Assembly (NCBI GenBank): GCA_009617715.1
Contig: VTFK01000008.1
Location: 2,046,001-2,110,000, forward strand
Direction: 5' to 3'
Source: Plectrocnemia conspersa
Taxonomy: Eukaryota; Arthropoda; Insecta; Trichoptera; Polycentropodidae
DNA length: 64,000 bases
Part shown: in pieces, positions 36,850-49,420 of the stretch
Position numbering within the stretch: the stretch's first letter is position 1
Layout: every line of letters begins with the position of its first letter
Position numbers and translations under genes: made by a program
The notes under the pieces: generated by a model
The model's database searches: none
The model's input: the letters and a program-made list of their open reading frames with translations, nothing else
What the model was told of the DNA's origin: nothing

Positions 36850-39800
36850 ACTTAGATTAACTTAAAAAAATAATCATAAAAAAATAGTTCGACTTGAGAG
36901 AAACTGTTTAAATCATTTGATAAAATGTGTTTTTTGTTAAATTAAAACACCATGAGAAAACACTAAACGGCTTAAGTCTTAAGGTACGCGCCATTAATTA
37001 GAAAGGATTAAATATCCGCCTTGAGAAGAGATAGCCCGTGCATTTGAGCTTATCCTCAGTACGACCGTGTCTGACCTGCCTTAGCGGTCAACAGCAATTC
37101 ATTAAAAAAAACTCCCCACCTTATTGTAACATATTGTCACACAAAAAAAGTTACAGACAAAAAAAATTATCATGTATATAAATACTGGAACGCGGGCAAC
37201 CAGAGATGACTTTCAGGGATTTCGTCTGAAGACTTCATCTCAGAATATTTTCTCCACCGACACTTCGCCTAAGTCCTTTTTACAGGCATTCACACTTGAG
37301 CATCCACATCGAAGTTCAATGCATCAGATCTTCAAAAGACCCCCAACTTATACTTCAACAGAGAGTAGGCCGACACAAAATTTAGACCAGCGAAGATCGC
37401 ATAAGCCGCCGCTTCTCCCTTTGCATTCACTGCTTCAGCTCGACCAATCTGCAGCCTATAGACAACATCTCTGAATTGCTGCGCAATAAACTATATTTGT
37501 TTCAACACACCTGACTAACGATTAGTAAACTTTATATCGTAAATAGTACGTGTTCTATTTAAAAATATTAAAATAATATTTTTCATTTCAATTTAAATAA
37601 TTGTTTTTTATTTAATAATACTTTTTTTTATTACAAATAACGCCAATTTTATGTTGCTGGAATAATCTTATTTGTATAAAATATTACGCAAGTACTTTCT
37701 ATACGTTCCGAGTCATGAAGTACACACTCGAATTGCGTATATAAAATATTTACTTTCTGCGCGCAATATTGTATATAAATCACTAAAAAGAGATTATTTT
37801 CATAACTCATTGTTGCGTTGGTATTCATACATTTATTATCGATACTCTTTTGTGCGCAATATTTATTTGAAATGATATCAGACGCATAGGAATTATACGC
37901 AGGGGTTGATGCTACCCTAAAATTTATTTTTAGTAATCACTTTGATCTCTCTACCGAGCCAGATATGGAAGCAATCTGGTGACGTATCATGAAAAACGCA
38001 TCAGATACGGAACTGATTCCCATTGTACTCCTAGATCGATGTTAAAAAAAATGCCATAAATTGCCATGCGATACGCCAACGGGGCAATTTACCGCACTTT
38101 TTTACACACAAAAGATCAATGTGTCAAATGGAATGAAAATAGTAGCGATTGGAACCACTGGTGACTTGTCATATCTGCGTTCAGCTAAAATAGTAATATT
38201 CGACACACTTTTTATTAGGTTAACTCTTGACCTGTCGATACTTTCGAATCTAATTTGTCAAGTATTGATTCAGTTGGCTCGCATTCTAAAATAACAATTA
38301 GAAAAATTGATTTTTTTTATTTGACAAGCGGTCAAACTAACTGGTAGTTAACTCGACCGATGGAGCTCATCTAAGCGGAAAGGTCATCGAGTGTTTATTC
38401 TAGTTACAAACCGTACGTGCGTCCGTAATTATTGGCTTTGATAAGTATCATTCATATTTATGAACACCCTATGCAAACATAAACATGACGAGGTAGTAGG
38501 TTCAACTCAAGATTTATTCATATAACCAGTGTGTTGCGCTGCACGAAAGTGAGTAATGCAAACAACGAGGCTAATTTACAGTAACTGTTTAAAAAAGTTA
38601 TTTTGGATTTTCAATATTTTTTTGAACACTTAGAAAATAAGCATTTTATATGTGCAAATACATATTTAAAATATCTAATTTCAAACAGTAATTATTCCAT
38701 AACACATAAGATATTTTAATCACTATCTTTAACTTGCCTATAAATTTGGTTTGATTCAGTAATAGGATTAGATCTTCACAGGACTTCCAATATAAAAAGA
38801 ATATAAAAAAAACCTTTTTATATTTTATTATTATTAAGTTAAATACTTTTTTATATAGCGGCGCATTTAAAAGTAACCCAAACGAGTTTTAAATCTGTTT
38901 AAAATTAACTGACGGTTCAAGGCGTTTCTAGCGAATGAATTTAAATATAAAAATCAGAGAGTCACGTTTTAAAGTTACATTATGCAAATTTATATAGCAA
39001 ACTTTGACAAATTTCAAACTGGGGGGGATGGATGAAAGGAATGAAGAAAGTAGAGTGCATTTAATAGACAAAGTCGCGTGCGTCTCGGCGCTCATTACAC
39101 CCGCAGCGTCTGTGTGCAAGTACCTTTACTAGACAGTCGGATATACATGCAACCGTAGTCGGCGCAAAGTCTTGGCGGTGGGGTTGGAAAAACCTCATAA
39201 ATTAGATCCATGAAAATTTTAGAGAAGCAAGGAGAGAGAGAGACCCCTCGCAAAGAATAATAAAGTCTCATTTATTATCTGTGCGGGCGTTGTCTTTAGT
39301 GGGAAATGCGAGACGAAGAATTTCATAACACGCTCATTGAAAAAGCGAAAGCGCGGTACGCGTAGCGGAACGCTGGAGCTTCCCGAACGTTTCCGCGGAT
39401 GAAAGCGATATTTAAAATTGACTCAATGTACATAAGATGGTCCAAATATACATGGGATTGTCTAGTAAGCAAGTTTATACATGTATAGTATTTTTAATAT
39501 TTTTTCTTAAATTTAAAATGTAAAAAACGTTAAGGTGTACTGATTGTATTAATACTAAAATATTGATACATCTAAGTTAAATTATAGTACGTAATTATGA
39601 TAAATTTAGTTTGAATCGCTTTTTAAACACACCTGCAATATGTGTTCACGCTTAAAAAGAAACGGTCTAGATGGGCACTTAAACAGTCAACGATCGATAG
39701 TAACGATGATAGAACATATTGTCTAGCGCGTGTCCTTTCCAAACAATGAGTAGCGATACTTATGGATGATTAACGTTTTGGGACGGATGTGCAACTAGAT

Positions 39801-40244
39801 GGTCCGTGAAATATTTCCATTTAATGCAATTATTTGGTTACGAGAATTTACTGTGTGACCCAACTTTGAAAATGGTTTAATCTTTCTTTAGTCATTAGAA
39901 TGACCTAAAAAATATAACAAATCGTGCATCTGATTAAATCCCCCACATATCGTATGAAGCAATTACATGGATTAATATATCGATTAAGACATTGATAAAA
40001 AGATTAAAAGAAAGATATGATAATCCTATCTCTTGTACGATTGTATTAAGTAATCCAAAGATAAATGTTATTTTTGTAATTTAATCGCTCACTATAAATA
40101 AAGTTATTTTGTATGTATCGTGAAATTGGAAAGGGATTGTGCATTACAAAACTCTCTAACCTAGCCAAACGATAACAGCAATGTGATCAGATAAATCACA
40201 AGGAAGTAAAAACAGGCCTGAACTTGTCAACAGAAGTAAAATAG
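36850..40244. other. Noncoding stretch
   Basis: AT-rich with raised GC at 37,000-37,480 (a 100-codon plus-strand frame without a domain), 37,890-38,300 (a mostly open plus-strand frame with two stops, unrecognised) and 39,060-39,420. A segment GGCGCATTTAAAAGTAACCC at 38,861 resembles GGCGCATTATAAAGTAGCCC at 34,792, which suggests another diverged repeat. Confidence 0.35.
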
Positions 40245-40247
40245 TTA

Positions 40248-41283
40248 TGCCTGCACTACACTCTCTGGAAGTTGTCTGAACCGAAGTTACAACTGAAGTC
40301 GGCCGAGACTTACGACTTCGAGTAAGCGACCACACTGTCGCAAATTTCATATGCTTTCCGGACGGCGGCTTCTGTCACGTACAGCCCGTTTATTTGCGCG
40401 CGATCGAAAAATGTGCCAAATAATCGCAATTTTTAAATTGTCTTATTATTAAAATTATTTTACTAATAATTACAAAAGTTTGTGTGGGCACTCACCAATA
40501 CAATATCAGTGAAAACTTTTCGGTGATAAATATTCAATTTACGCAAAATCTTTATCGGCTTTTGCAAAATGCCATAAGGCATAAAAATGATACTTCATAA
40601 TACGAACACCACATCTGTGACTATCCTAGAATTTGTCGCCATCGATTCTAAATAAGAATTCGTTATGGTGTGACATTTATATTAACCGATCTAGGAAAAT
40701 ACATAAGGATATTCGAAATGATTTTTTAACAAAATCAAGTATCACAAATTATTTTTTAATTATTTAATTTTATACGAAAAAAAATATAGTAACGATAACT
40801 GTTAAAAGAATATACTATCAAAAATATAATTAATCCCTTTTGGTGCCCTAAAATATAAAAAAATGTCAGTAAGAGTCTGTTGAAGTCCCCGATAAGCATG
40901 TGGTATTATAAATGGACCACGTGATCACGATGCAGCGCTCGACACGCGCATAGTTTGCGCATCTCAGTTTGCGAAACACCATATCATTATCTCTCTCACT
41001 CTCGTTACTTAACACGCGAGAGAGCGAAAGGAGAAATATCTCACCGCTTGCGCTCGAAAGAGCAGCTCCGACTTCGGACCCTTTGACTCCGGTCCTTTTG
41101 CCGACAATGCTCGAGGCTGGCCAAGTCGACTGAATTACCCCCACTTTACCTCCCGTTTTCGGTAACCTCGGACAACTTCCTAGAGATCTTAGAGCGGACA
41201 GAACCGAACTCGACCAAAGTAACCCACTATATTCTCCGTCCTTAGCCAACCTTGGCCAACTTCCAGAGGGTGTAGTGCAGGCA
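40248..41283 (+). mobile_element. PIF/Harbinger-like MITE, complete (copy 3)
   Basis: 1,036 bp. The left end TGCCTGCACTACACTCTCTG is matched at the right by the inverse of TGCCTGCACTACACCCTCTG. Flanks are TTA (40,245-40,247) and TTA (41,284-41,286). Colinear with copy 2 along its length. No transposase. The minus-strand frame at 40,866-41,249 is not conserved in copy 2 and is incidental. Confidence 0.88.
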
Positions 41284-41286
41284 TTA

Positions 41287-44200
41287 CAATGGGCGTCCCC
41301 ATGTGGCGAAATTGACTTTTGATAATATCAAGGAACTTGACTGGAAGAACTTGGTTTTTTATCTCATCCATGAGAGTCAAAAATAGAAAGGTCTTTCTCT
41401 TTTTGACTATCATTTATTTCAAATAATTTAACAATTCCTAGACGGAAAAAAATTGCAGACGATGTGAAAAATATGCTATCGAAATATTTTGCATCAAAGC
41501 CTCCAATATTTCATGCTAATGGATTAAAATAAAAGTTTACATTTTGTTTTATCAAAAAAACGATATTCTTTTCTGAATCCTAATTTAATTTTCGAATGGA
41601 AATTGCTTTATACAATAGCGAATAATCATACTTTTACAATAATGTGTTTCTACAATATCCATTTTTGGACCACTCTGCATTGTGCATGAAGAGAAGCTTT
41701 CAAATTTACCCTTTTACTCTTTTCATTCTGCGCCGCCAATAAATACACGCCGGACGAAGGAATTTTGCCGATTTATGGAATATTCAATTTTTATATTAAA
41801 ATTTTATTATATTTTATATTAATATAATATTTAAAAAAAAAAGTAACTAATTGCTCAAAAATTATTTATATGTTTAAACTCTATTATAATTTATTCATAC
41901 TAATTAATTTAATTAAAAATATAATAATCTAATCGAATTGAATTTAAAACATATTAATCTAAAATAGACTAAATTTTTCAATAAATACGTCAGGAAAAGT
42001 ATGTAAAAAAAAATTGAATGAATGAAATTCAATATCAATTCTTTGAAACGCTTGAATTGATATTTGAGGGCTCAAACCTAACTTATATTAATTGATAACA
42101 TAACCCAAACGTATATGAATATTTTGATTGATTAACTGTCATTCTATAGCATATCAAGGATTGGAAATGTATCAAAATAATTTTGTTGCAATATCTTATT
42201 TGTCTGAACAAATTCAGAAAAGACTCGTTGAGCACACAGAGAAATGGAATAATAATATATTAATACGCGAGGACAGGTTTAAAATAAACATGTCAAAAAC
42301 GTCATAACACAACTATTTATCATTCGTGATAGAAGTGACTTGCTGAAAAGAATTTTTCCTTGAATTCTTAGACTCTTTTGTACGCTATATAAAAATAATA
42401 ATAATAACAGATGTGTGCATCGTACTTTTTTTGCCAAAAAAGCATTTTTTTATCATATAAAAAATAATCCGTAAATTGGAAATGCTCATATCGTGAGCCA
42501 CAGATTGAGTACAAGCGCTTCCTAATCTGTTTGTTTTAAATTTTCCCCGAGATACTCCATATTTTCTTTTTATCTCGACTCGATTATACGAGTAAAGCTC
42601 GCCGCAGTTAATTATTATTGCAGTTAACGAACGCGAAGCTGCATATTGCGAATTATGTACAGCTTTGCAATCGAGATGAATTAATATCAGACGAAAGTTC
42701 AGATTCTCACGATCTGGCACCGATAGGAAGTTAATCAAATGCTTAAGACTTGTAATGTAAACGTTTTAAATTGCTAACGTAAATAAATACAGGTTTTTGT
42801 AGATAACAGAGATATTAAATAAACAATCGGTTACACTGTCAATATTTAGAAATATGAATCATATTATATATGTATATACATATATATAAGTAACAAAATA
42901 ATGTAACTATTATTGCCTAATATTATAAAAATTAACGTATGATACATAGCCCTTTATGTATGCATTCTACTATGTATGTATTAAATTGCTTAAAATATTA
43001 TAATCGACCCATCAGACGTATCAATCGAACCGCCTGATCCACTTCCTAACGCATGTACGACGATGATGTACAAAAATAAAATAAAAAATAGAACGGGAAA
43101 CCCGCACTGTGGTGTTATTACTAAAACCGGTTGCTACCAACTACCATTAGCAGATAACAACCGGGGTTAATTCACCTACATCGTACAAAGGATCGTCTAC
43201 TACCACAGATGTATAAAGAGTATACCTGTTTTTTCACCGCTCGTGAGCATTTCACCTTGGCTATATAGAAACATCGTCGAGGGCAGTATTTCTTTAACTT
43301 GCATAAGAAGTGATAGATAACGGATGTTGCATACTTGTTAATGTATAGTGTGCATAATGCATTGTCAAAAAAAATTTACTTCAATTATACAGCAAGAAAT
43401 TTACGTGTTCGTATATATAAAATAATTTATTAAGTTAAATTTATTTTAAGTCAATATAAAAGCTTTGTAACAATATATTATTAAAATAATTTTTTTAAAT
43501 AAATATGTAGTAAATACAAATATTTAAGGAACAGAAAAAAATAGTTAATTAAATTGTTAGCTACATTTTTTTTATATTTATATAAAAACAATAAGATTTT
43601 ATGGATAGAGCACAAATTTAATAAGGGAAATTATGTTTTTTTTTTATAAAATATTAAAAAAATAAAACTTGGTGCACTTTAAATAGTATGTCGAGACTGT
43701 ATGTATATTTATAGCACCAACAGCGATTACTCGGTCAATATGTTTGTGCTTATTGCATTTTGCGATATGAATAAAACGAGATATCATTCAGAATGTCATA
43801 GTAAAACAAATAAAGAATGTACATACTCGATGGCTGTAGAAGTTATTTTAAGGTCAAAAGGGTTGCTTTATATGTTTTACAAATATTTATTAGACCTGTA
43901 AATAAAAATAATAATGTAGTTTGCTCGATTGATTTCTAAACTCAATGAATTCAATTCTTTGATTTTGATTGGTCGGAGACTGTCTGTCAAAATTTAAATA
44001 ATAAGACTAGATGTTTATACAAATAATTTTCATTATTTGTTTGATTAGACTGAATATTCTAAATAAAAATTATCTATGATAGTTTTAACTATAAAAATTT
44101 AATATAATATGTACACAATGTATGTGAGGATAAGAAATATAAATTGATTAAACTATACAACTAATTATAAAACATAATTTTATAATGAAATTTTCAATTA

Positions 44201-44388
44201 AGAGTTTATAAGTTATCATTGTATTCGAGTTATAAAAATTATCATTGCTTCCTAAAAAAATGAAAATATAGAGCTTTATACAATAGTCAATAACATTACA
44301 AAATATTATGATCTTATATATCATATACTTGTCCCAATACATATTTGACTTTCTTATACTAACGTAATTTGTGCCCTATGTTAACAGC
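41287..44388. other. Noncoding stretch
   Basis: AT-rich, with raised GC at 42,480-42,740 and 43,000-43,260. A 117-codon minus-strand frame at 42,385-42,738 has no domain. TATG/CATA tracts lie near 42,865-42,890. No mobile element recognised. Confidence 0.4.
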
Positions 44389-44420
44389 TTAACGCCCGAG
44401 GACTCGTATACGAGTCTTGA
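44389..44420 (+). repeat. piggyBac-like terminus with 16-bp palindrome
   Basis: TTAACGCCCGAG followed by the perfect palindrome GACTCGTATACGAGTC (44,401-44,416). The layout (TTAA, a short CGCxCGAGGA-like block, then a 16-bp palindrome) parallels the end at 52,640-52,678. No transposase nearby. Confidence 0.4.
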
Positions 44421-45220
44421 AAAAAATTATTTTATTAAAAATACTGGGATATCTTCAAATTTGCCTCTATAGTAATGCACTATTTCTACGTAGTATCAAA
44501 TTAAAAATAAATTATATTTTACTACAAATTTTTGTAAAAAGATTCGTCTTATACCATTACAACGCAATGCAATGAGACGTCGCATTTTTGGGGCACGCGA
44601 ATTTTTTTATGAAATATATGAATTATATTTATGTATTTTATGTAAAAATAATATTTTATGTTACAATTCTTGAACAGAAATAAATTTCAGTGGTAAACTG
44701 TGGCTAGCTAAACATAAAACCAATCTAATCAAAATTTATTTTATTTATTAAAAATTAAAAATTAAAAGATAAAACAGTAATGAAAGAACTTCCAAAAAAT
44801 ATCATCCATTAATTTACGAATATTTTTCCCGGTGCTTGTAATTTTGAAATTTCCTCACCATTATGAAAACCGCAATGATTCACAGATTAAGAAACCAGAA
44901 GAAAAATACACAATTCAGATAAATTATCGTCATATAAGTTTATTGTAAAATAATGGATTGCACTTATTTTACTATAAAGATATAGCAAGAATCTCTGAGG
45001 AATAAAATCATGAACGAATAAATATGTATTTTTCATTCCTAATATTTTGTGTAAATTGTAAATGGTTGCAATGGTTACAAATCTATAATTTATAATTTAA
45101 TAATATATATGTTTAAATGCTCCTATAATTTTTTGTATAAGCGATTTGTAAAAAAATCCGTTTATAATATAATATAATTTGCACTCACCAAAATTTTCGG
45201 CGTCCTTTCTCTGCTTACAA
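44421..45220. other. AT-rich noncoding stretch
   Basis: No gene recognised. A minus-strand GTGAGT (about 45,183-45,188) could be a donor but has no associated exon. Confidence 0.4.
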
Positions 45221-45222
45221 CT

Positions 45223-45246
45223 GTCACACACACACACACACACACA
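45223..45246. repeat. (CA)n microsatellite
   Basis: About 12 uninterrupted CA units within an AT-rich stretch. Confidence 0.9.
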
Positions 45247-45451
45247 TTTATTTTCACCATTACATTTATAAACCACACTATATCACTGTTTATATTTATT
45301 TTTAATATTTACACTTTTTTATTTATTAAAATATTTTTCACAGATTCTGCACATGTATGCTGTAACTTTCCTTATTACATATGCAGAACAAACACATTTA
45401 CTTCTCACATATATCTACACTTTTTATTTTTATTGGCTGGTGGCTTTTCAG

Positions 45452-45575
45452 GTTATCCGAAAGCCTTTCTGGTGGATCGACAGCACGGGCACAGCAAGAT
45501 GTGGTAGAAACTGGTGAAATATCTTCAGAATCGATAGATTCTGAAAACATTTCACCAGTTTCTGCATCCATCCTT
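45452..45575 (+). other. Candidate terminal exon containing a 56-bp palindrome
   Basis: A pyrimidine-rich stretch and TTTTCAG precede a segment of about 47% GC whose open frame reads LSESLSGGSTARAQQDVVET and GEISSESIDSENISPVS then ASIL and a stop. AATAAA signals follow at about 45,644 and 45,675. 45,509-45,564 is an imperfect palindrome (GAAACTGGTGAAAT / ATTTCACCAGTTTC arms), so the minus strand also reads an acidic peptide (MDAETGEMFSESIDSED). The open frame needs a phase-2 intron, so it does not join the phase-0 SAM exon. It is not recognised as any family. Confidence 0.3.
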
Positions 45576-45689
45576 TAGCCTTACGCAAAAGAAAATCTTT
45601 GAATTTAATTTGACCGTTACGATTCAAATTTCGATAGACACTGAATCAATAAAACAATGTGCATTGAAATAAATAAAAAACAAATTCTT

Positions 45690-47399
45690 TTGTTTATTCC
45701 ATATTTGGTAACTAGGTAATGATCGACGCAATCAACACTATATATTTATTAGTCCATTATACATTGAGGCTGGTCTTTCCGTGTCTATCATCTGGCTGTA
45801 TTACAAGTAGATATCGTTCTGAAATCTTTACAAATTTTAATATTAATTTACATTTTTACGTTATAGTGGTTTAAATGTGCTTACAAGCAAAAAATAAAAA
45901 TGTAAAATTTATCTGATTTTAAAATATATATATTTATATATTTCAATATACTCGATTATTTTTACAATTTATAAGAAAAGTAGATTTATTTATATTAATA
46001 TTAATCTCATTACCTAATAAAAATAACCCTGTACGTGTTGTATTCAAGCAAAAAAATTACGCATTCTCAACGTAACGAAAGCTCGTTTCTGCGTAAGCAC
46101 TTAATTCCGAGCAATAAAATAAAGCTCACGAGCGTTCGCGATTAGGACGGATTCTCTCCGGAGCGGAGACGGTGAAAAATAAGGTTTATATCAGCAATTT
46201 CAACACAGTGTGTACCGTTATTTCTCGGCTGTGGAGAGTCGTAGGTGAAAGTGAGGATGTGGGGAAAAAGCGAAAAGTTCAAGCAGCCGTTTTATGGGAC
46301 GGCAAAATGGGAACATTTAACGAAATTACCTAATCCATCAGCGACCCCGAAAAGCTCTCTTCGACCATCGAATTCTAAATGTTGATCGCACCTGAAGTAT
46401 GCATGTGTATATTTAGACTATATACACGAAAATAAAGCCTAATAAAATTTATAATGTACTGACCTATTTCAATATAAATAATTTATTTATAAAAAATGTT
46501 AGTTTTTATCACATTAAGTCCTTATCCTTTCGTGTTCGAATCCGAGACTAGAAAGCTTAAATGTCACGTGAATAAAACGAAATGTAAATAGGTTCACCGT
46601 TTCGTGTTATCGCGCCCTCCGAAAATTTGTATATAAAAATAATTACATATCATTTATTCAAAGGGTGCCTTTAGTGGACTAAGTGTAACAGGAAGAGGTC
46701 GTAAATCAGGTGTGGCAGGTGAGAGCGAGCTTTCTATTATTTATTCATTGCGTTACATTCGTATATATTCGTGTGTGAAAAACATATTTAATAATTTATA
46801 TATTTTCTATATATGTTCTGTGTTAATCTCACCAGAGTGTGAAAGTCTTAGAACGTCAAGGTGACACTCTATCTCCAGTATTATTAAATGTATGTAGCTC
46901 TTGGGGAATATATATGTGTATAGTGAAGTAAGAGTTAACTGTGAAAAGCGTAACAACTCTTGCTACTATCTGCTAACCGAATATTATGTTTTAGTTTCGA
47001 TCAAACTAAATATTCTATTTATAAATTTGGTTTGTCAAGAATATAGATGTCATATATAAAATTTATAAAATGAAAGAATCTTATATTGAACGCTAGAAAT
47101 AAAGTTTTTAATTGTCAATCTTATATTGTGTCGCACATCTCATTTAATTTCAACCATCAATAGTTTGGTTGCAATTAAATGTTTTGACCAAAAACTAGTT
47201 AGAACATCCATTGTAAGTCCCTATGATTAATATGATAATTTATGTCAATATTATTTCAAAAGTAGAAAAGAATATGTATATAAATATATATTATACTACA
47301 TATATATATATAATTGATATATGGAATCAAAAACTAAGTGTGCATTGAATTAAGAATAACATATAATATTATCTATGTATGTCAATTTAATTAATATAT
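45690..47399. other. Noncoding stretch
   Basis: 46,040-46,400 is GC-raised with no domain-bearing frame. A GTGAGAGCG donor-like site at about 46,719 has no convincing exon. The rest is AT-rich, with AT microsatellite near 47,285-47,315. Confidence 0.35.
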
Positions 47400-47423
47400 T
47401 TTTTATTTATTTTTCAGGTAAGC
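47400..47423 (+). promoter_or_regulatory. Candidate recursive splice site (zero-length exon)
   Basis: TTTTATTTATTTTTCAG ends at 47,417 and is followed directly by GTAAGC. The juxtaposed acceptor and donor (polypyrimidine, CAG, GTAAG) match the ratchet-point consensus known from long insect introns. TTTAATTAATAT upstream could serve as branch region. It lies on the same strand as the SAM-domain gene, 29.8 kb after its first donor. It was the only strong Py-CAG/GTAAG match I noticed on this strand after the exon. Confidence 0.5.
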
Positions 47424-47450
47424 ATCACAATCATTTCTTCCTGTAACTGC
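47418..47450 (+). other. Possible 33-nt microexon or recursive-splice exon
   Basis: Between the acceptor at 47,417 and a second good donor (GTGAGT at 47,451) lie 33 bases. This is a multiple of three with no stop in phase 0 (VSITIISSCNC), which is the phase left by the SAM exon. It could be skipped by use of the proximal GTAAGC donor, or included. Confidence 0.3.
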
Positions 47451-47454
47451 GTGA

Positions 47455-48306
47455 GTATATATGAAATAAATTATAACCATAAGATAATAATTAAAGTCTC
47501 TTAGGCTCCAATACAAGAGTAATAATTTATTACGCTTCTATTTTTATTTTACGTATTTATTCGTCCTTTTGTTGAATGTTTTTACCCTGTATAACCTCAG
47601 CGGGGTTATTTGTATTGAAAGCTTGTTTAAATTGTTAATTACGACCGGAGATGTTCATAAATGTATTCACATATGATATTAATGCTCGAGAGTAATCTCC
47701 GCGGGGTGTAATCAACCTGCAGCCACTGAATGCAAGGGTATATAAAAAGCGGATCAAAAAAATATTATTATTTTTATTATACAAAAAAGGATATGTGCTG
47801 CTTAAAATTTTAATTATAACAGCATTTTTTATATGGAATTTTTTATTTGATTACGTAGGATTCATTATTATTTTGCATGATTGACTTTTTCGATAATGTG
47901 ATAAAGATAATATAATCATATCAATGCTTCCTAATTTTGCCCTGGGCTAAATTATTATGATCAGATATATTAGATATATATTGAACTACTTATTTAAAAC
48001 ACGATTCAAAAGAAACATTAAAAAAAGATCAAAAAACCTAATAAATATAAAAAAATAATCTGAATATATTATTTAATGCTTTAAATTTAATAATTAGTAT
48101 TTACGTAGGTAGCATCAAAGTTTCTTAAGAGCTCTACAGAGCTTAAATCGATCATATGGTTCGCGGAACAGCCAAGTTAACGAATAATTTTCTTAAACTT
48201 TTCTTGATTTGCATTATAATGCATCTTTCGTGTTACTTCAAAGTCTCGTTTCTTTACATTTATTAAAACTGTTGATACATGACTTAACAATGTGAATATA
48301 TGTAGC
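47455..48306. other. AT-rich noncoding stretch
   Basis: Nothing recognised besides AT-rich tracts. A patch at 47,640-47,740 is slightly GC-richer. Confidence 0.4.
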
Positions 48307-48312
48307 ATATAA

Positions 48313-48487
48313 CCAGGTGCGAACGGTGAGATACATTACCTTTCGCTCACTCGCGTGTTAAGTGACGAGTAAGTGATAATAAGTGGACGTGCGGAACGCA
48401 TGTTACGAACGCCCCTATCTCTCACTCACTCTCGTCACTTAGCATGCGAGTGAGCGAAAGGGAATGTATCTCACCGTACGCGCCTGG
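48313..48487. mobile_element. Foldback MITE sharing a module with the Harbinger-like MITEs
   Basis: Arms of 57 bp (48,313-48,369 and 48,431-48,487) are inverted with about five mismatches. They begin CCAGGTGCGAACGGTGAGAT and CCAGGCGCGTACGGTGAGAT. The flanks ATATAA (48,307-48,312) and ATATAA (48,488-48,493) are identical and look like a 6-bp target duplication. The arm sequence (GGTGAGATA, CCTTTCGCTC, CGCGTGTTAAGTGACGAG) also lies inside the Harbinger-like MITEs at about 41,000-41,050 and 29,228-29,285. Confidence 0.75.
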
Positions 48488-48499
48488 ATATAACAATAT

Positions 48500-49177
48500 C
48501 AAATTTTTTAGCATATATTTTAAAAAATATGTTCAACATAATAAATAGTGCCACTTAACATTCGCACCTATGATTTACAACTTACTTCTAAAAGGGCGAT
48601 CATTATTACATTATTTTTAAAATATTAAAAAAAAAAATTTTTGTTTTGCACTATACGTGTGCCTTTATGGCGCAATATATTTATTTATTTAGTATGGTTT
48701 TGTGTACTAAAACCATTTTAGAGTAACTCGCAGTATAGTGGAGAAAGTCGAGTAAAAATCAAATCGAAATAATAGTTGACAAAAAAGGTTTACATGTTGT
48801 ATGTCAGTATGTTTATTGCGTAAACGAAAATTGCACACAGCAAAAATTATGATCATTGATGATCAAAATACACGTACGTATGTATGTATATATACTTAAG
48901 AATACGTAAATATGTATAAAAAATAATGTCTGTATATAAATATAACAGATGTTAATTTAAAAATATCATGTTTTAAAAATAGCTTAAAATTAAATTAGTA
49001 ATTCACATAGATATGATACACTTACATTTCCTATAAATACATATTTTTTTACTTTAAAATAGGGAAAAATATAAAGCAGTTGAAATTATAAATAATCAAA
49101 CAATCACCTATTTTCAGAACTTTCGCTGAGTAGAATTTTCGTGTACAAAATTTTCGTTGGCGCAATAATCCGGTCAC
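48500..49177. other. AT-rich noncoding stretch
   Basis: No gene or element recognised. CATA/TATG microsatellite near 48,870-48,895. Confidence 0.4.
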
Positions 49178-49420
49178 TACCGTCTTTTTCCGAAAATAAG
49201 ACACTGTCTTACTTTCTTTTTTGGTCCGAAATATGAGCTAGGTCTTACTATCGGAGGAGGGCTTACTTTTTACGTACAATAAGTAAATTTATATATTTTC
49301 GGTTAAAATTTATTTTTATATAGGCATTTTACATTTATTTCAAATTTATTCGAATACAGTCATCTCACCTTCTTCTGAAACATCGTCATAACTAATCAAA
49401 TTCTGAATTCCGTCCTGAAT

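Noticed and set aside
37172..37474. 100-codon plus-strand frame
   Set aside because: No recognisable domain, no splice or promoter support. Could be an unrecognised repeat.
37899..38294. Nearly open plus-strand frame with two stops
   Set aside because: Could be a decayed gene, but I recognise no family in it.
40866..41413. Minus-strand frames of 127 and 74 codons in MITE copy 3
   Set aside because: Run through the terminal repeat and are absent from copy 2.
42385..42738. 117-codon minus-strand frame
   Set aside because: No domain, and its ends are low-complexity hydrophobic runs.
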